A stretch of 64,000 nucleotides of DNA, taken from assembly GCF_014197535.1 (NCBI RefSeq), contig NZ_JACIFV010000010.1:1-64000 (forward strand), given 5' to 3'. The DNA is from Rhizobium aethiopicum. GTDB lineage: Bacteria; Pseudomonadota; Alphaproteobacteria; Rhizobiales; Rhizobiaceae. Below, piece by piece: positions 50,004 through 59,618 of this stretch. Both the position numbers and the translations under genes were made by a program. The notes beneath the pieces were generated by a model. The model was not told where the DNA came from. It was given only the letters and a program-made list of their open reading frames with translations, and ran no database searches. Numbering within the stretch: the stretch's first letter is position 1; every line of letters starts with the position of its first letter.

Positions 50004-51554
50004 ATGCGTGTCGAACGCTCCCTCGAAGAAAGTGCTGGACGGTTCGCCGCGAAGACGGCGATCGTCGCCGGCACCGAGCGGATGACCTACGGCGAGCTGC
50101 AGGCCCGCTCCCAGCAGCTCGCGACCGTCCTTTTCGAACGCGGCCTGCGCCGGGGCGATCGCGTGCTCGTCTTCATGGACAATTGCGCTGAAGCAGCGGT
50201 CTCCATCTTCGGGATCCTGAAGGCCGGCGGCGTCTTCTCGGTCATCAATTCATCGACGAAAGCGTCGAAGCTCGCCTATATCGTCACCGATTGCGAACCG
50301 GCGGCGATCCTGACGATCGGCCGCCTGCTTCCTGTCGTGCGCAGCGTACTGGCGGAGGCGGCCACGAGCCGCGCGTCGTTCGTGCTGTCGACAGGGCTCG
50401 ACGCCGAGGCGGCTTCCGATGAGGTCGGCGCGTTCGAGGTTGGCCCTTCGGCGCCTTCCGATCGGGTGGAGCATGATGGGAGCGAAGACGATCTGGCGAT
50501 GCTCGTCTATACCTCGGGCTCCACGGGGCGGCCCAAGGGCGTGATGATGACCCACCGCAACATCGAGGCGGCATCGGGCTCGATCATTTCCTATCTCGAG
50601 AATACCTCCGACGACGTCATCTTCAACGTCCTTCCTCTGGCCTTCGACTACGGCCTCTATCAACTGCTGATGTCGGTCCGCCTGGGGGCGACGTTGCTGC
50701 TTGAAAAGTCGTTCGCCTTTCCGGCCGCGATGTTCGACGTGATGCGGCGGGAGAAGATCACCGGATTGCCGCTGGTGCCGACGATGGCCGCCGTCCTGCT
50801 GCAGATGCGCGATATCGCGCCGGGCTTCCTGCCGACGCTGCGATACATAACCAACACGGCCGCAGCCCTGCCCGTCGAACATATCGAAAGGCTGCGGCGG
50901 CTGTTTCCCGATGCCTCGCTGTATTCGATGTATGGGCTGACGGAATGCAAGCGCTGCACCTATCTACCGCCGTTCGAGCTGGACCGGCGACCGGATTCAG
51001 TCGGCATCGCCATTCCGGGTACGCATGCCTTCGTCGTCGACAGGGACGGGCATATCGTTCCGCCCAATGTCACCGGAGAACTGGTCATCCAGGGACCTCA
51101 CGTCATGCAGGGCTACTGGAGGGATCAGGCCGCGACGGCTCGCGCCTTGCGCACAGGTCCGATTTCCCACCTGCCCGCGCTCCACACGGGAGATCTCTTC
51201 CGGCGGGACGAGGACGGTTTCCTCTATTTCGTCGCCCGGCGCGACGACATCATCAAGACACGCGGCGAGAAGGTCTCTCCCAAGGAGGTCGAGGCCGTCC
51301 TGCATGCGCATCCCGCTGTCGTCGAGGCCGTTGTCATGGGGATACCCGACGCTGTTGTCGGGCAGGCCGTTTCGGCCATGGTCGTCTCGCGCGACGCAGC
51401 CCTCACGGCGAACGAACTCATCCGCCACTGCCAACTGAACCTCGAGGAATTCATGGTGCCGAAATACCTGACCTTCGCGGAGAGCCTTCCGAAGACGGAT
51501 ACCGGCAAGGTCAGCCGCAAGCTGGCCGGCGAACTGCTGGAGAGCGCCCGTTGA
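50004..51554 (+). CDS. AMP-dependent acyl/amino-acid ligase
   Basis: 516 residues of the ANL adenylating superfamily. The P-loop-like signature VYTSGSTGRPKGVMMTH is near residue 168, followed by YSMYGLTECKR, HTGDLFRRDEDGFLYFVARR and the C-terminal catalytic Lys in PKTDTGKVSRKL. It activates a carboxylic acid as AMP ester and probably loads it on the adjacent ACP. ATG 50004 has GGAGG five bases upstream. Its TGA overlaps the TTG start of the next gene. Confidence 0.87.
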   Translation: MRVERSLEESAGRFAAKTAIVAGTERMTYGELQARSQQLATVLFERGLRRGDRVLVFMDNCAEAAVSIFGILKAGGVFSVINSSTKASKLAYIVTDCEPAAILTIGRLLPVVRSVLAEAATSRASFVLSTGLDAEAASDEVGAFEVGPSAPSDRVEHDGSEDDLAMLVYTSGSTGRPKGVMMTHRNIEAASGSIISYLENTSDDVIFNVLPLAFDYGLYQLLMSVRLGATLLLEKSFAFPAAMFDVMRREKITGLPLVPTMAAVLLQMRDIAPGFLPTLRYITNTAAALPVEHIERLRRLFPDASLYSMYGLTECKRCTYLPPFELDRRPDSVGIAIPGTHAFVVDRDGHIVPPNVTGELVIQGPHVMQGYWRDQAATARALRTGPISHLPALHTGDLFRRDEDGFLYFVARRDDIIKTRGEKVSPKEVEAVLHAHPAVVEAVVMGIPDAVVGQAVSAMVVSRDAALTANELIRHCQLNLEEFMVPKYLTFAESLPKTDTGKVSRKLAGELLESAR

Positions 51555-52549
51555 GCATCGCGATCACGGAACCGAAGCCGCCCGCATCGATTCTCGAGAT
51601 CGACTGCGCCGCCGAAGCCGACCGGATCGCGGCGGAGATGCGCGGGCAGCTGCGGGCAATGAAGAAGCGCGGGCTGGTCGTCGGACTGTCCGGCGGCATC
51701 GACTCCAGCGTCTGTGCGGCGCTCGCCGTCAAGGCCGTTGGCGCAAAAAACGTGCTTGCCCTCTTAATGCCGGAGCACGATTCGGAGACCGACAGCGGCC
51801 GTCTCGGGCGTCGCGTCGCGGACCTTTTCGGAATCGAATGCATCGAGGAGGATATCGCTCCTGCGCTGGCCGCGCTCGGCTGCTACGAGCGGCGTGACCG
51901 CTTCATCCGGCAGGTCGTGTCTGATTATTGCGCCGAGTGGCGGTCGAAGGTGGTGATCGCCGATCTCACCTCGGACGAAGGGTTTCGTCTCTCGTCTCTC
52001 GTCGTCGAGGATCCGGACGGGAACCGCAGTACATACCGCTTGCCCATCTCCGTCTATCTCGGCATCGTCGCGGCGACCAGCATGAAACAGCGGACGCGCA
52101 AGCAGATCGAATATTTCCACGCCGACCGGCTGAATTTCGCTGTGCTTGGCACACCCAACCGGTTGGAGTTCGACCAGGGATTCTTCGTCAAGAACGGCGA
52201 CGGCGCCGCCGACCTGAAGCCGATCGCCCACCTCTACAAGACCCAGGTCTATGCATTGGCCGCTGCGCTCGGCATCCCTGACGAAATCCTGAACCGCCCG
52301 CCAACCACTGACACTTACAGCCTGGCCCAGACCCAGGAGGAGTTCTACTTCTCCGTGCCATACGCCCAAATGGACATCTGCCTTTATGGCCTGAACAACG
52401 GGCTTTCCTCTGCAGATATTGGCGTTGCGGCCGGACTGACGAGTGAGCAGGTCGAACGGGTCTGGCGGGACATCGTTTCGAAGCGCAAGTCGACGGCCTA
52501 CCTGCATGCCAGGCCGCAACTGGCCGGCGATGTTGCTGAGGTGCCGTAA
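51551..52549 (+). CDS. NAD-synthase-like ATP pyrophosphatase (NadE family)
   Basis: 332 residues from TTG 51551 (TTGA overlap with the ligase, GGAG eight bases upstream). The PP-loop is GLSGGIDSSVCAALAV near residue 44. VLGTPNRLEFDQGFFVKNGD, LKPIAHLYKTQVYALA and PPTTDTYSLAQTQEEFYF match the ammonia-dependent NadE fold. There is no glutaminase domain, so ammonia could come from free pools or the AsnB-like partner. Operon context suggests amidation or adenylation of a pathway intermediate rather than housekeeping NAD synthesis. Confidence 0.82.
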   Translation: MSIAITEPKPPASILEIDCAAEADRIAAEMRGQLRAMKKRGLVVGLSGGIDSSVCAALAVKAVGAKNVLALLMPEHDSETDSGRLGRRVADLFGIECIEEDIAPALAALGCYERRDRFIRQVVSDYCAEWRSKVVIADLTSDEGFRLSSLVVEDPDGNRSTYRLPISVYLGIVAATSMKQRTRKQIEYFHADRLNFAVLGTPNRLEFDQGFFVKNGDGAADLKPIAHLYKTQVYALAAALGIPDEILNRPPTTDTYSLAQTQEEFYFSVPYAQMDICLYGLNNGLSSADIGVAAGLTSEQVERVWRDIVSKRKSTAYLHARPQLAGDVAEVP

Positions 52550-52559
52550 ATTTCGGTCA

Positions 52560-53663
52560 TCAGGTGAAATTGCCGCCGATGTGGCGGCCCCAGCTCTCTC
52601 CCGCAAGGCCGTTCGCCAACGCCTGGCCGCGTCGGAAGCAATCGATGATCGCCTCGTCGCGACAAAAGGCGACGGTGTTCGTTACGTTTGCGAACATCAT
52701 ATTCCTGCCGAGCATGGCTTCCAGAAAGGCGGGATGTGTGCGCCCTCGCAGGCCCGCGGCTCCGCGCCGATCGGCATCGGCGAGCAGGCAATCGATGACC
52801 TTGCCCTCGCGGCCGGGCAGCGCCAGCATCTGGAGGACGCGGCCGACCCCACCCTCGCGCAGATGATAAAGGAAGGCGCCGATGGGCGAACCGTTGCCGG
52901 TCACCAGGGCTGCGACCGGCTGTCCGTAAAGAGGTTTTTCAAATGCCTCGCGAACGACGTGCCGCCACTGCGGCCCCGGCCAATCGGGCCGCAACTGATA
53001 ATGCGATGTCAGGATTTCCACAGAACCCGCGAACGCTTCGGCGTCGACATGCTTCACCGGCTCCGCCTTTGCGGTCCGAGCGGCATCTTTTGCGACCCGG
53101 CCGCCGGCATACCCGCTCCACCCGTGGAGCCAGTCGAGCCCGCGGGCGGCCGGCAACGCCCACTTCCGCAAGGATGACTTTCTGAGCGCCATATCGCAGG
53201 CGAACGCGGCCGGCTTGAGGATGCGCATCCATTCGAGGCTGTAGGATGCGAATGGCACGCCCCTGAGCGCCTTTGCCATTTCGAGCGAGGTCGTATTGGC
53301 CGTTTCGCTCAACGAGAGATCCTGCGGACCTGAAAGGAAAGTCTTGAGCAACCTCGCTCCAGCCATGGGATCCTGTTCTCGATCGCGCACCATCAACGTG
53401 CCGCCGAAAGCGGCGCGCAGCCGGTTCTCCGAGAATTTCATCGGGACGACGTTAACACCGACGAAGCCCGAAATCGCGCCCTTGTCGTTCACATGCACCA
53501 GAGACGGAATCTGCCGATCGACGGTCGGTCCGCTCAGATAGAAGTTCTCGAGACAGGTTATCAGATCCAGAGAGGGGCTTTTGCCGCGCCGGAGGAAAGT
53601 CTCCAGGTAAAGTGCGGCCACCTGGTCGATGTCGGCGGCCTCGAGCGGCCGAACGCTACTCAT
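52560..53663 (-). CDS. GNAT-family acetyltransferase-like protein
   Basis: 367 residues. The N-terminus SSVRPLEAADIDQVAALYLE and the region ISGFVGVNVVPMKFSENRLR resemble a GNAT fold, and the second half (PIGAFLYHLREGGVGRVLQM) may be a second GNAT-like repeat. It likely transfers an acyl group to an amine. It is convergent with the NadE-like gene (10 bases apart) and overlaps the methyltransferase by four bases. Confidence 0.7.
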   Translation of the reverse strand: MSSVRPLEAADIDQVAALYLETFLRRGKSPSLDLITCLENFYLSGPTVDRQIPSLVHVNDKGAISGFVGVNVVPMKFSENRLRAAFGGTLMVRDREQDPMAGARLLKTFLSGPQDLSLSETANTTSLEMAKALRGVPFASYSLEWMRILKPAAFACDMALRKSSLRKWALPAARGLDWLHGWSGYAGGRVAKDAARTAKAEPVKHVDAEAFAGSVEILTSHYQLRPDWPGPQWRHVVREAFEKPLYGQPVAALVTGNGSPIGAFLYHLREGGVGRVLQMLALPGREGKVIDCLLADADRRGAAGLRGRTHPAFLEAMLGRNMMFANVTNTVAFCRDEAIIDCFRRGQALANGLAGESWGRHIGGNFT

Positions 53664-54364
53664 CGGACAGGCCTTTTCATTGCGCCGTCATCGGTCTCCA
53701 GGCGCCGTGCGACGGCAACTCTCGGAATACCGCGCGGATCAACGGCGTTTTCGAGAGATTGGTATCCCTTGCTGCGCCCGATCAGGCTCGCGACCTGCCG
53801 GTCCTGCCCCTCTCCGAACTCGCACATCAGAAACCCGCCCGGCTTGAGGAAGGCGACGGCGTCTCGGATCAGGCGCTGGTGTATCGACAGCCCGAAGGGG
53901 CCGCCATCGAAGGCTTCCCGTGGCTCCCCCCGGAGAAGATGGGCGCTCGGGCCGTCGAGGCGGGACGCGGAAATATAGGGGGGATTGCAGACGACGAGGT
54001 CGATCGTCTCTTGGAGCCTGTCACCATCGAGCGCGGCGAACAGATCGCCCTGCCTCACTTCGATGCGATCCGACAGCCCGTGGCGCTTGACATTGCGCCT
54101 GGCCGCGCCGACGGCGGCATTCGTCAGGTCGGTGGCCCACACCCGACAATCAGCGACGTGGATCGCGATCGCCACGGCGAGATTGCCGCTGCCGCAGCAC
54201 ATGTCCACCACCCGCAGAGGTCGGCGCGCGCCGATCTCCCTGAGGTAGTCGACGGCGCGCCTGCCGAGAAGTTCGGTTTCGGCACGCGGCTTGAGGACAT
54301 CCTCGGGTGCGAGGATGTCGACGTCCATAAATTTCAGCGAAGCTCGATGCTCGCCAGTCGGCAT
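53660..54364 (-). CDS. PrmC/HemK-like SAM-dependent methyltransferase
   Basis: 234 residues. The SAM-binding motif VVDMCCGSGNLAVAIAI, the catalytic NPPYIS and the upstream DILAPEDVLKPRAETELL match HemK/PrmC N5-glutamine methyltransferases, minus their N-terminal domain (usual length about 280). A target other than release factors is plausible given the context. It starts at ATG 54364 after AAGGGA. Confidence 0.8.
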   Translation of the reverse strand: MPTGEHRASLKFMDVDILAPEDVLKPRAETELLGRRAVDYLREIGARRPLRVVDMCCGSGNLAVAIAIHVADCRVWATDLTNAAVGAARRNVKRHGLSDRIEVRQGDLFAALDGDRLQETIDLVVCNPPYISASRLDGPSAHLLRGEPREAFDGGPFGLSIHQRLIRDAVAFLKPGGFLMCEFGEGQDRQVASLIGRSKGYQSLENAVDPRGIPRVAVARRLETDDGAMKRPVR

Positions 54365-54439
54365 GGCATATCCCTTGCGTTCAAATTGATCCGGTCGGGC
54401 ATCAAACAGCAGCTGCCTTAAATTCGTACTAATCTTGCT

Positions 54440-54512
54440 ACGGGGACCGTATTGTTCTCTTCAGCCATCAGTCATCTGCTTCGTCGCCAAGTCTGTTTTC
54501 GACTGAGTGCAA
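54440..54512 (-). pseudogene. Truncated copy of the 5' end of the SyrB-like gene
   Basis: 73 bases match 60765-60837 at 71 positions in the same orientation, covering the promoter-proximal leader and the first ten codons (MAEENNTVPV) of the gene at 60368-60793. The match ends abruptly. The remaining 54365-55008 gap has no supported gene. Confidence 0.85.
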
Positions 54513-55008
54513 TTGACGCCATCGTGGTCTGAGCCTCCAGCTCCAGCATAAGCTTGCGGACAAGGGGCAGAGCAGGTCCGAAAGTGTCCGGATGTGTTTG
54601 GACTCGGCATTGCGATCGTCATAGCGCTTTATTCCGCCCCATGTTTCACCATTCCAGACCAAAGTAGATAATTGCCACGCGGGGCGAACGTTTCGGGAGG
54701 ATATCGGTTCAGCTCGGCCGCAGCCCCTTCGGCATTGAAATAGGTGACCGAGTATCGCACCAGCGTCGAAGTTTGCGTTCTGGATAACACCGCAAGGAGG
54801 AGATTTTCCAGGGCCATCGAAACTATGTTCGCAGGCCAAGGTTCCGTGTTGGGTGGAAGGCCTGGAGGGGACTCATAACATACCTATCCAAGCCTTCCAG
54901 CGTCCTTCAGGGGGCGGACGCCACACGCTATGCCAGTTGGTCCACACGTGGAAGCCGGACTTAGGTCCTGTTCAGTATCGTACCGAGCGCCAGTAGGACC
55001 CAGCGCCA

Positions 55009-55401
55009 TCATGCGTAACGGCTCCGCTCGTGGAGGTTCTCATGTCCAACGAACTCTAGCCTGCGCGCTGTCCTAACGATGCCGTCCTCGTCGAGCAATT
55101 GAAGATCGCCGGAGGAAGCCACCACACGGTACCTGTCGCCGCTCGGACTCGGACTTTCTGAGACGGCATAGAAGTCGCCGCCCAGTTCTTCCAGCATTTG
55201 CTCGTTCGTTGAACCGTCGGCGAAGCTATTCCGACCGATCGGAGTGTGGGCTTCAAATATCACGATCTCGATCGTCCGATTGTACCGCGGCAAATTTGGT
55301 AACATGCGGTCGCACCAGCGCCCGATTGTGATTTCCGCGGGCATGGCAGGCGCGGCGATCAGAGCGGCTGCCACAAGCACGATTGCGTATCTCTTCTTCA
55401 T
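55009..55401 (-). CDS. Small exported protein
   Basis: 130 residues from MKKRYAIVLVAAALIAAPAM (signal peptide, cleavage near PAMPA). The mature part begins EITIGRWCDRMLPNLPRYNR and contains VASSGDLQLLDEDGIVRTAR, probably a small beta-rich periplasmic protein. AAGGGG precedes ATG 55401. Family not recognised. Confidence 0.6.
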   Translation of the reverse strand: MKKRYAIVLVAAALIAAPAMPAEITIGRWCDRMLPNLPRYNRTIEIVIFEAHTPIGRNSFADGSTNEQMLEELGGDFYAVSESPSPSGDRYRVVASSGDLQLLDEDGIVRTARRLEFVGHENLHERSRYA

Positions 55402-55460
55402 CTTGCCCCTTCTGAACTGCGATGTTTTCCGGAGTACCCCGCGCTGCTCGTGCAGCGGTT

Positions 55461-56444
55461 TCATGGTGATCGAAGGACCGCTTTAGCCCCATCAATCTGT
55501 TCTGGATCAAGAAATGCTTCCGGAGATAAACCGCGCCGCCGAAACAGCGCTGGATCGCATAGCAGGCGGCAGCCGTTGATGCCATTCCGTGTGGCTGGCT
55601 CCGCAATTAGTTCCTGACCAATCTTGAACCAGCGTTCCTTCCCGGCTATCGTCGGGGTATAGAGATATTCCCCCCGTATCCATGACCCGGGCAGAAAGAA
55701 GGCGTTGGAATAGGCCAGATTCCCAGTTTTCGGAGGAGCCGCCTCGAGGGCCTCCCGAACGTTCCCGTTTGCGGCAGACGCTTTAGGTCGCCTTGATCGC
55801 GGCAGCGCACAGGCCCTCAAGCATTCGAGACCATTCCAGAGGATCGGCGTCGGCGGCCGCAGACGCGGATCGCATAAGCCTAGCTGTCTCAGCGTGTACC
55901 TATCCTTGCCAAAGTTGCACAGGGCGCAGCTGATGACAATGTTCTCCTCGGCTGACGCGCCGCCGTGGCTATGCGGCACAACATGGTCGTACTGGAGCCA
56001 GAGGCATTGAAAGGCTGCGTGCTGTTTGCCCGGGTCGCTCGCCTGCCAGGGAACGGCGTCTGGATAAAGCGCGTGGGCAATTTTGCGGATATCGGCATGG
56101 ATCACCGGAATGCCGCAGTAACGGCATCGATACCCGTCGCGCGCCAAGACCGCCGCCTTGACGTGCAACGGCGGGTGCCGAACTGGATCGCGCATGGTTT
56201 TCGGAATCTCTTGCGTGTCGCCTTCGGGCTGATGATTCCTGACATTCAGATGAGGCTTCTCCCAGTCCGGATTGATCCAGTTCCAGATTTCCCGCATGTC
56301 AGCTTGACAAAACAGGGCGTCGGCGACCTGGCGTTCGCCGTTCAGATGAGCGTCCGCCGCGGCTGATAGAAGCCCGCAGACCTCGAATATGGCTGGAATA
56401 GGCTCCTTGATGAAGTAATGCGGAGGCACCGCCCCAGATGTCAT
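55461..56444 (-). CDS. HNH endonuclease-domain protein
   Basis: 327 residues. The Cys pair CRYCGIPV, then YDHVVPHSHGGASAEENIVI and SCALCNFGK form an HNH beta-beta-alpha metal site with flanking zinc knuckles. Function could be restriction, homing or phage-related; no partner gene decides this. ATG 56444 follows AGGGGG. A large N-terminal region is of unknown type. Confidence 0.78.
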   Translation of the reverse strand: MTSGAVPPHYFIKEPIPAIFEVCGLLSAAADAHLNGERQVADALFCQADMREIWNWINPDWEKPHLNVRNHQPEGDTQEIPKTMRDPVRHPPLHVKAAVLARDGYRCRYCGIPVIHADIRKIAHALYPDAVPWQASDPGKQHAAFQCLWLQYDHVVPHSHGGASAEENIVISCALCNFGKDRYTLRQLGLCDPRLRPPTPILWNGLECLRACALPRSRRPKASAANGNVREALEAAPPKTGNLAYSNAFFLPGSWIRGEYLYTPTIAGKERWFKIGQELIAEPATRNGINGCRLLCDPALFRRRGLSPEAFLDPEQIDGAKAVLRSP

Positions 56445-56656
56445 CGTGTCATCCCCCTATTGCCTGGTTGCGACAAGACCTTCGCAAATCGTCAAGCGCC
56501 CCTTGTGATGGCCCCTCGACGGCCGCAAGTCTTCCACCTCTCTTCGAAGGCGCTACGATGCGGGGTTGAATTCGGCTCGCACCAACAGGTGGCGCTCTCG
56601 GTTTTGTTTCGAATACGCTGTGGCCATTCGCCTAACGCATCGATCAGAGAAAGGGC

Positions 56657-57025
56657 TCACTGAGATGCCTTCCTCCATCCAGCTTCGCGCGCCGCCTCCT
56701 CAGTGCAGAACCATCGCTCCCCTCGTAACGGATTGACCACTGCCTCGCGGTAATATTCTTGGCCAGGGACGTGAAAAATTCGCTCGCCGGTGTGGCTGAC
56801 ATTACCTTTGATGCCGCAGCCGACGCCGGACGCCATAGGCGATGTGAATATAACGGTGGCGAGTATCGCAATCCCTGTCGCTAGCGCTGCGCCAGGTACC
56901 CAGCTGGGAAGCTGACTGTTGATTGGATTCTTGCGGGCAGAGCGCCTCTGCGGTCCGTGAGACGGTGTGCCTTTCGCCTTCCATTTCCGACGCTTTCGCG
57001 GATCGAAATCGATAACGTTGCCCAT
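56657..57025 (-). CDS. Membrane-anchored sunset-domain protein, second copy
   Basis: 122 residues from MGNVIDFDPRKRRKWKAKGT. Basic cytoplasmic segment, membrane helix VPGAALATGIAILATVIF, then GCGIKGNVSHTGERIFHVPG, QEYYREAVVNPLRGERWF and CTEEAAREAGWRK. The last 55 residues parallel the protein at 46289-46606; the N-terminal part is different. Function unknown. Confidence 0.68.
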   Translation of the reverse strand: MGNVIDFDPRKRRKWKAKGTPSHGPQRRSARKNPINSQLPSWVPGAALATGIAILATVIFTSPMASGVGCGIKGNVSHTGERIFHVPGQEYYREAVVNPLRGERWFCTEEAAREAGWRKASQ

Positions 57026-57294
57026 ATGTGCCCCCTGGCCAGCACGATGACGTACATCGGCGGGCAAGTCCATTAGTCCCATCTGATGAATTGACGAGGC
57101 ATCGAGCCTCTTGGTCGTTGCGCTCAGTAGCACAGGACTCCGAACTCCAATGATCGACTTTACCCAGTTTTGAGTTCGCACCAGCGATCATGTCGCGGGT
57201 TGACTGTCTGAGTGAACTTGGCAGATCTCATCCAGCCTAGACAATTCTGACTGCGATCATTTACGACGAAGCGCGCCCGAGGCTGGGCTCTTTC

Positions 57295-57774
57295 CTAGAG
57301 GGGCGGCAATCGCCGTTTGACAGATGTCCCCTTGATGACGGCCGTGCTGGTGACGGCGTGTTCCGAGAGCCCTTCAAGAACATCGTCCATCTGCTCGATC
57401 GAATGGACGACCAGGCGAGCGAGAAAAGGATCGTCGCCGGTAATCTTGTCGCATTCGACGAACTCCGGCCGTTCCTGAATGAGCCGCTCGACCAAGTGCA
57501 GTTTGCCAGGTAGCGGCCTAATCCTCACCATGGCCCGTATCTGATAGCCGATCGCACGGGTGTCGACATCAACGGTGAAACCCCGAATGACGCCGGCGGC
57601 TTCCAGCCGACGAACCCTCTCCGATACGCTCGGCGCGGACATACCGACAAGGCGGGCAAGCTCGCTCATCGACAATCGGGCATCGGAATCCAGTGCGGCA
57701 AGAATGCGAGCGTCCGTGCCATCCAGCGTCGAATTTTCGGTTTGAAGGTTTTGAGGTGCTTTTGCCTTTGACAT
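57295..57774 (-). CDS. Lrp/AsnC-family transcriptional regulator
   Basis: 159 residues. N-terminal HTH (SMSELARLVGMSAPSVSERV), then RLEAAGVIRGFTVDVDTRAI and the RAM ligand domain with ECDKITGDDPFLARLVVHSI. It is divergent from the EamA exporter at 57861, the usual layout in which Lrp controls an amino-acid or metabolite exporter. Confidence 0.88.
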   Translation of the reverse strand: MSKAKAPQNLQTENSTLDGTDARILAALDSDARLSMSELARLVGMSAPSVSERVRRLEAAGVIRGFTVDVDTRAIGYQIRAMVRIRPLPGKLHLVERLIQERPEFVECDKITGDDPFLARLVVHSIEQMDDVLEGLSEHAVTSTAVIKGTSVKRRLPPL

Positions 57775-57860
57775 GGCGGGCAGAATAGCTGCCGATCCAC
57801 TGTCTGGCCATATAAAATCGGCAGATCACATAGCATGATCGCTCCAAAAAGGGGAACATC

Positions 57861-58826
57861 ATGCTGCTTGGAATTATCGCGGGCCTTACCACCTGCGCCT
57901 TATGGGGACTGACCTTCGTCGCTCCGCGCGCGATCGCGCCATTTACGGCATGGGATTTGGCCATTGCCCGCTATGGCATCTTTGGCTCGGCCTGCCTGCT
58001 CCTGATGATCGATCGGCGGTTTCGACCCACGGGGATAGCACCATCGCGGCTCCTCGTCGGCTTGCTTCTTGGTGGCGCGGGCTATGTGGGCTATTTCGTC
58101 AGTGCTGCTTTCGCCGTTCAGCTCGCCGGCGCGGCCGTCCCGCCGGTCATCATCGGCACGATGCCGGTGTTCCTGGCGACCATTGCCAACTTTCGGGACC
58201 GATCAGCACCATGGCGAGCTCTTGTCATGCCTCTGACAATGATTGTGATCGGGGTGGCAATCGTCAATGTCGCGACGATCGGCGTGGTCGATCTCGCCGC
58301 AACGGCATCTATCATGCTCGGTGTCCTCGCCAGCTCCGTGGCGCTGGTAATCTGGATCATCTATGGCCTGGTCAACGCCGCGGTCATGCGGTCGCCCGAC
58401 GCGCCAGACGGACTGCAATGGACAGGATTACAGGGCGTCGGTGCGGCGATCGGCAGCTTGCTCCTGTTGCCGCTGGCTTCGTTCGATCTGACGGATACGA
58501 TCTCGGGTTCCGAGGTCTTGCGCTTCGTGGGCTGGGCGTTGGTGATGGGGCTGGCCGGCTCTTGGCTCGCAACATGGTTCTGGGTGGTCGCCTCCCGTCG
58601 TCTGCCGCTGGCGCTTGCTGCCCAGCTCATTGTCGCCGAAACCGTGTTCGGCTTTGCCTACGGGTTTATGTTCGAGGAGCGGCTGCCATCCTCTGCCGAA
58701 ACGATCGGCGCTACAATGCAGCTCGTTGGCGTCTGCATGGCCACGGCGGCGTTCAATAAGCCGCGAAGCTCCAATCAAAGTCTGCCTTGCCTGGATGAGT
58801 CGGCACACTCTCGTGTCGCTCGGTAA
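57861..58826 (+). CDS. EamA/DMT-family transporter
   Basis: 321 residues with about ten hydrophobic segments in two EamA repeats, starting MLLGIIAGLTTCALWGLTFV. It contains the repeat hallmark PPVIIGTMPVFLATIANFRD and a second repeat near LPLALAAQLIVAETVFGFAY. Inner-membrane exporter of metabolites, perhaps amino acids given the divergent Lrp gene. Confidence 0.87.
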   Translation: MLLGIIAGLTTCALWGLTFVAPRAIAPFTAWDLAIARYGIFGSACLLLMIDRRFRPTGIAPSRLLVGLLLGGAGYVGYFVSAAFAVQLAGAAVPPVIIGTMPVFLATIANFRDRSAPWRALVMPLTMIVIGVAIVNVATIGVVDLAATASIMLGVLASSVALVIWIIYGLVNAAVMRSPDAPDGLQWTGLQGVGAAIGSLLLLPLASFDLTDTISGSEVLRFVGWALVMGLAGSWLATWFWVVASRRLPLALAAQLIVAETVFGFAYGFMFEERLPSSAETIGATMQLVGVCMATAAFNKPRSSNQSLPCLDESAHSRVAR

Positions 58827-59007
58827 GGACCTCGCTGGATCGCGCAATCTTTTATAGCGCTTCAAGACTGGCTTGATTATTTGGGCCGCGATTCCGAGCT
58901 GAGGCACGATAGCTTTGCCGAAACCGCTCTCGATGAGGGCAAGGTTCCGCGCGAACGACGCCACCGAGCTCGCATTGCCGAACTCGAAAACTTGCGGAGG
59001 TACAAAC

Positions 59008-59586
59008 TCAGAAGACGACAAATCGCTCAAGCATCTGTCGAAGCTGCAAGTTCTCCTGGCGGAGTTGCTTAATCAGCAATGCCTTGAGGCGTCGGTTTTC
59101 CGCATCAAGTGCAGCCAACTCATCAACGGGTGCTTCGACGTAAGCGGCGGAAGGCTCCTCGCCGCGGGCGTTGCTTGCACCATTGACATGATTTTCTAAG
59201 CGCCTTTGATCGATGCGCGTCGCCGGACTTGCCGGCCTTGCGGTCGAAATTTTTTTCGATTGCGAGATGGAGCCGACGTGACCGTGCTCGTTCCGCGATG
59301 GATCGATTTGCACCGGTTCGATCAAAGGAGCGGCGATCTGGTTTTGGTCGATGACGGCATCGCTCTGATCGGGCTCGTTTCCTAGCTTTTGACCCTGCGG
59401 AAGCTCGACAGGCTGATTTGAAGCCTCCAATTCCATCTCGGATTTGAACAGGTGCGGCGCTTCCGTCTCGGCCTGACGGACAAAAGCCTTGATGTCAGTG
59501 CTTCCCCAGATCGAGCCAGGATGCGCAGTCGATCGCCGGCGGCCTGACTTGAATTCGACGACGAACTTTCGCTGCGGTGTTTTCAT
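59008..59586 (-). CDS. SyrB-like coiled-coil protein, copy A
   Basis: 192 residues. It starts MKTPQRKFVVEFKSGRRR, has a low-complexity middle and ends in a leucine-rich coil (LAALDAENRRLKALLIKQLR, QENLQLRQMLERF). The same start (MKTP...) and coil occur in the next gene, and the coil is also in the SyrB-like gene at 60368. Rhizobial SyrB-type proteins are regulators; how these act is not visible from sequence. Confidence 0.65.
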   Translation of the reverse strand: MKTPQRKFVVEFKSGRRRSTAHPGSIWGSTDIKAFVRQAETEAPHLFKSEMELEASNQPVELPQGQKLGNEPDQSDAVIDQNQIAAPLIEPVQIDPSRNEHGHVGSISQSKKISTARPASPATRIDQRRLENHVNGASNARGEEPSAAYVEAPVDELAALDAENRRLKALLIKQLRQENLQLRQMLERFVVF

Positions 59587-59618
59587 TAACTCTTAGACCT
59601 CTAAATTCCATGCCAAGC

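Noticed and set aside
51764..52606. 280-codon minus-strand frame opposite the NadE-like gene
   Set aside because: Antisense shadow of the NadE-like coding sequence with no ribosome site or domain.
58428..59030. 200-codon minus-strand frame overlapping the end of the EamA gene
   Set aside because: The first third (EFGNASSVASFARNLALIES) looks somewhat protein-like and could be a relic, but most of the frame is antisense to the transporter and I could not place it in a family.
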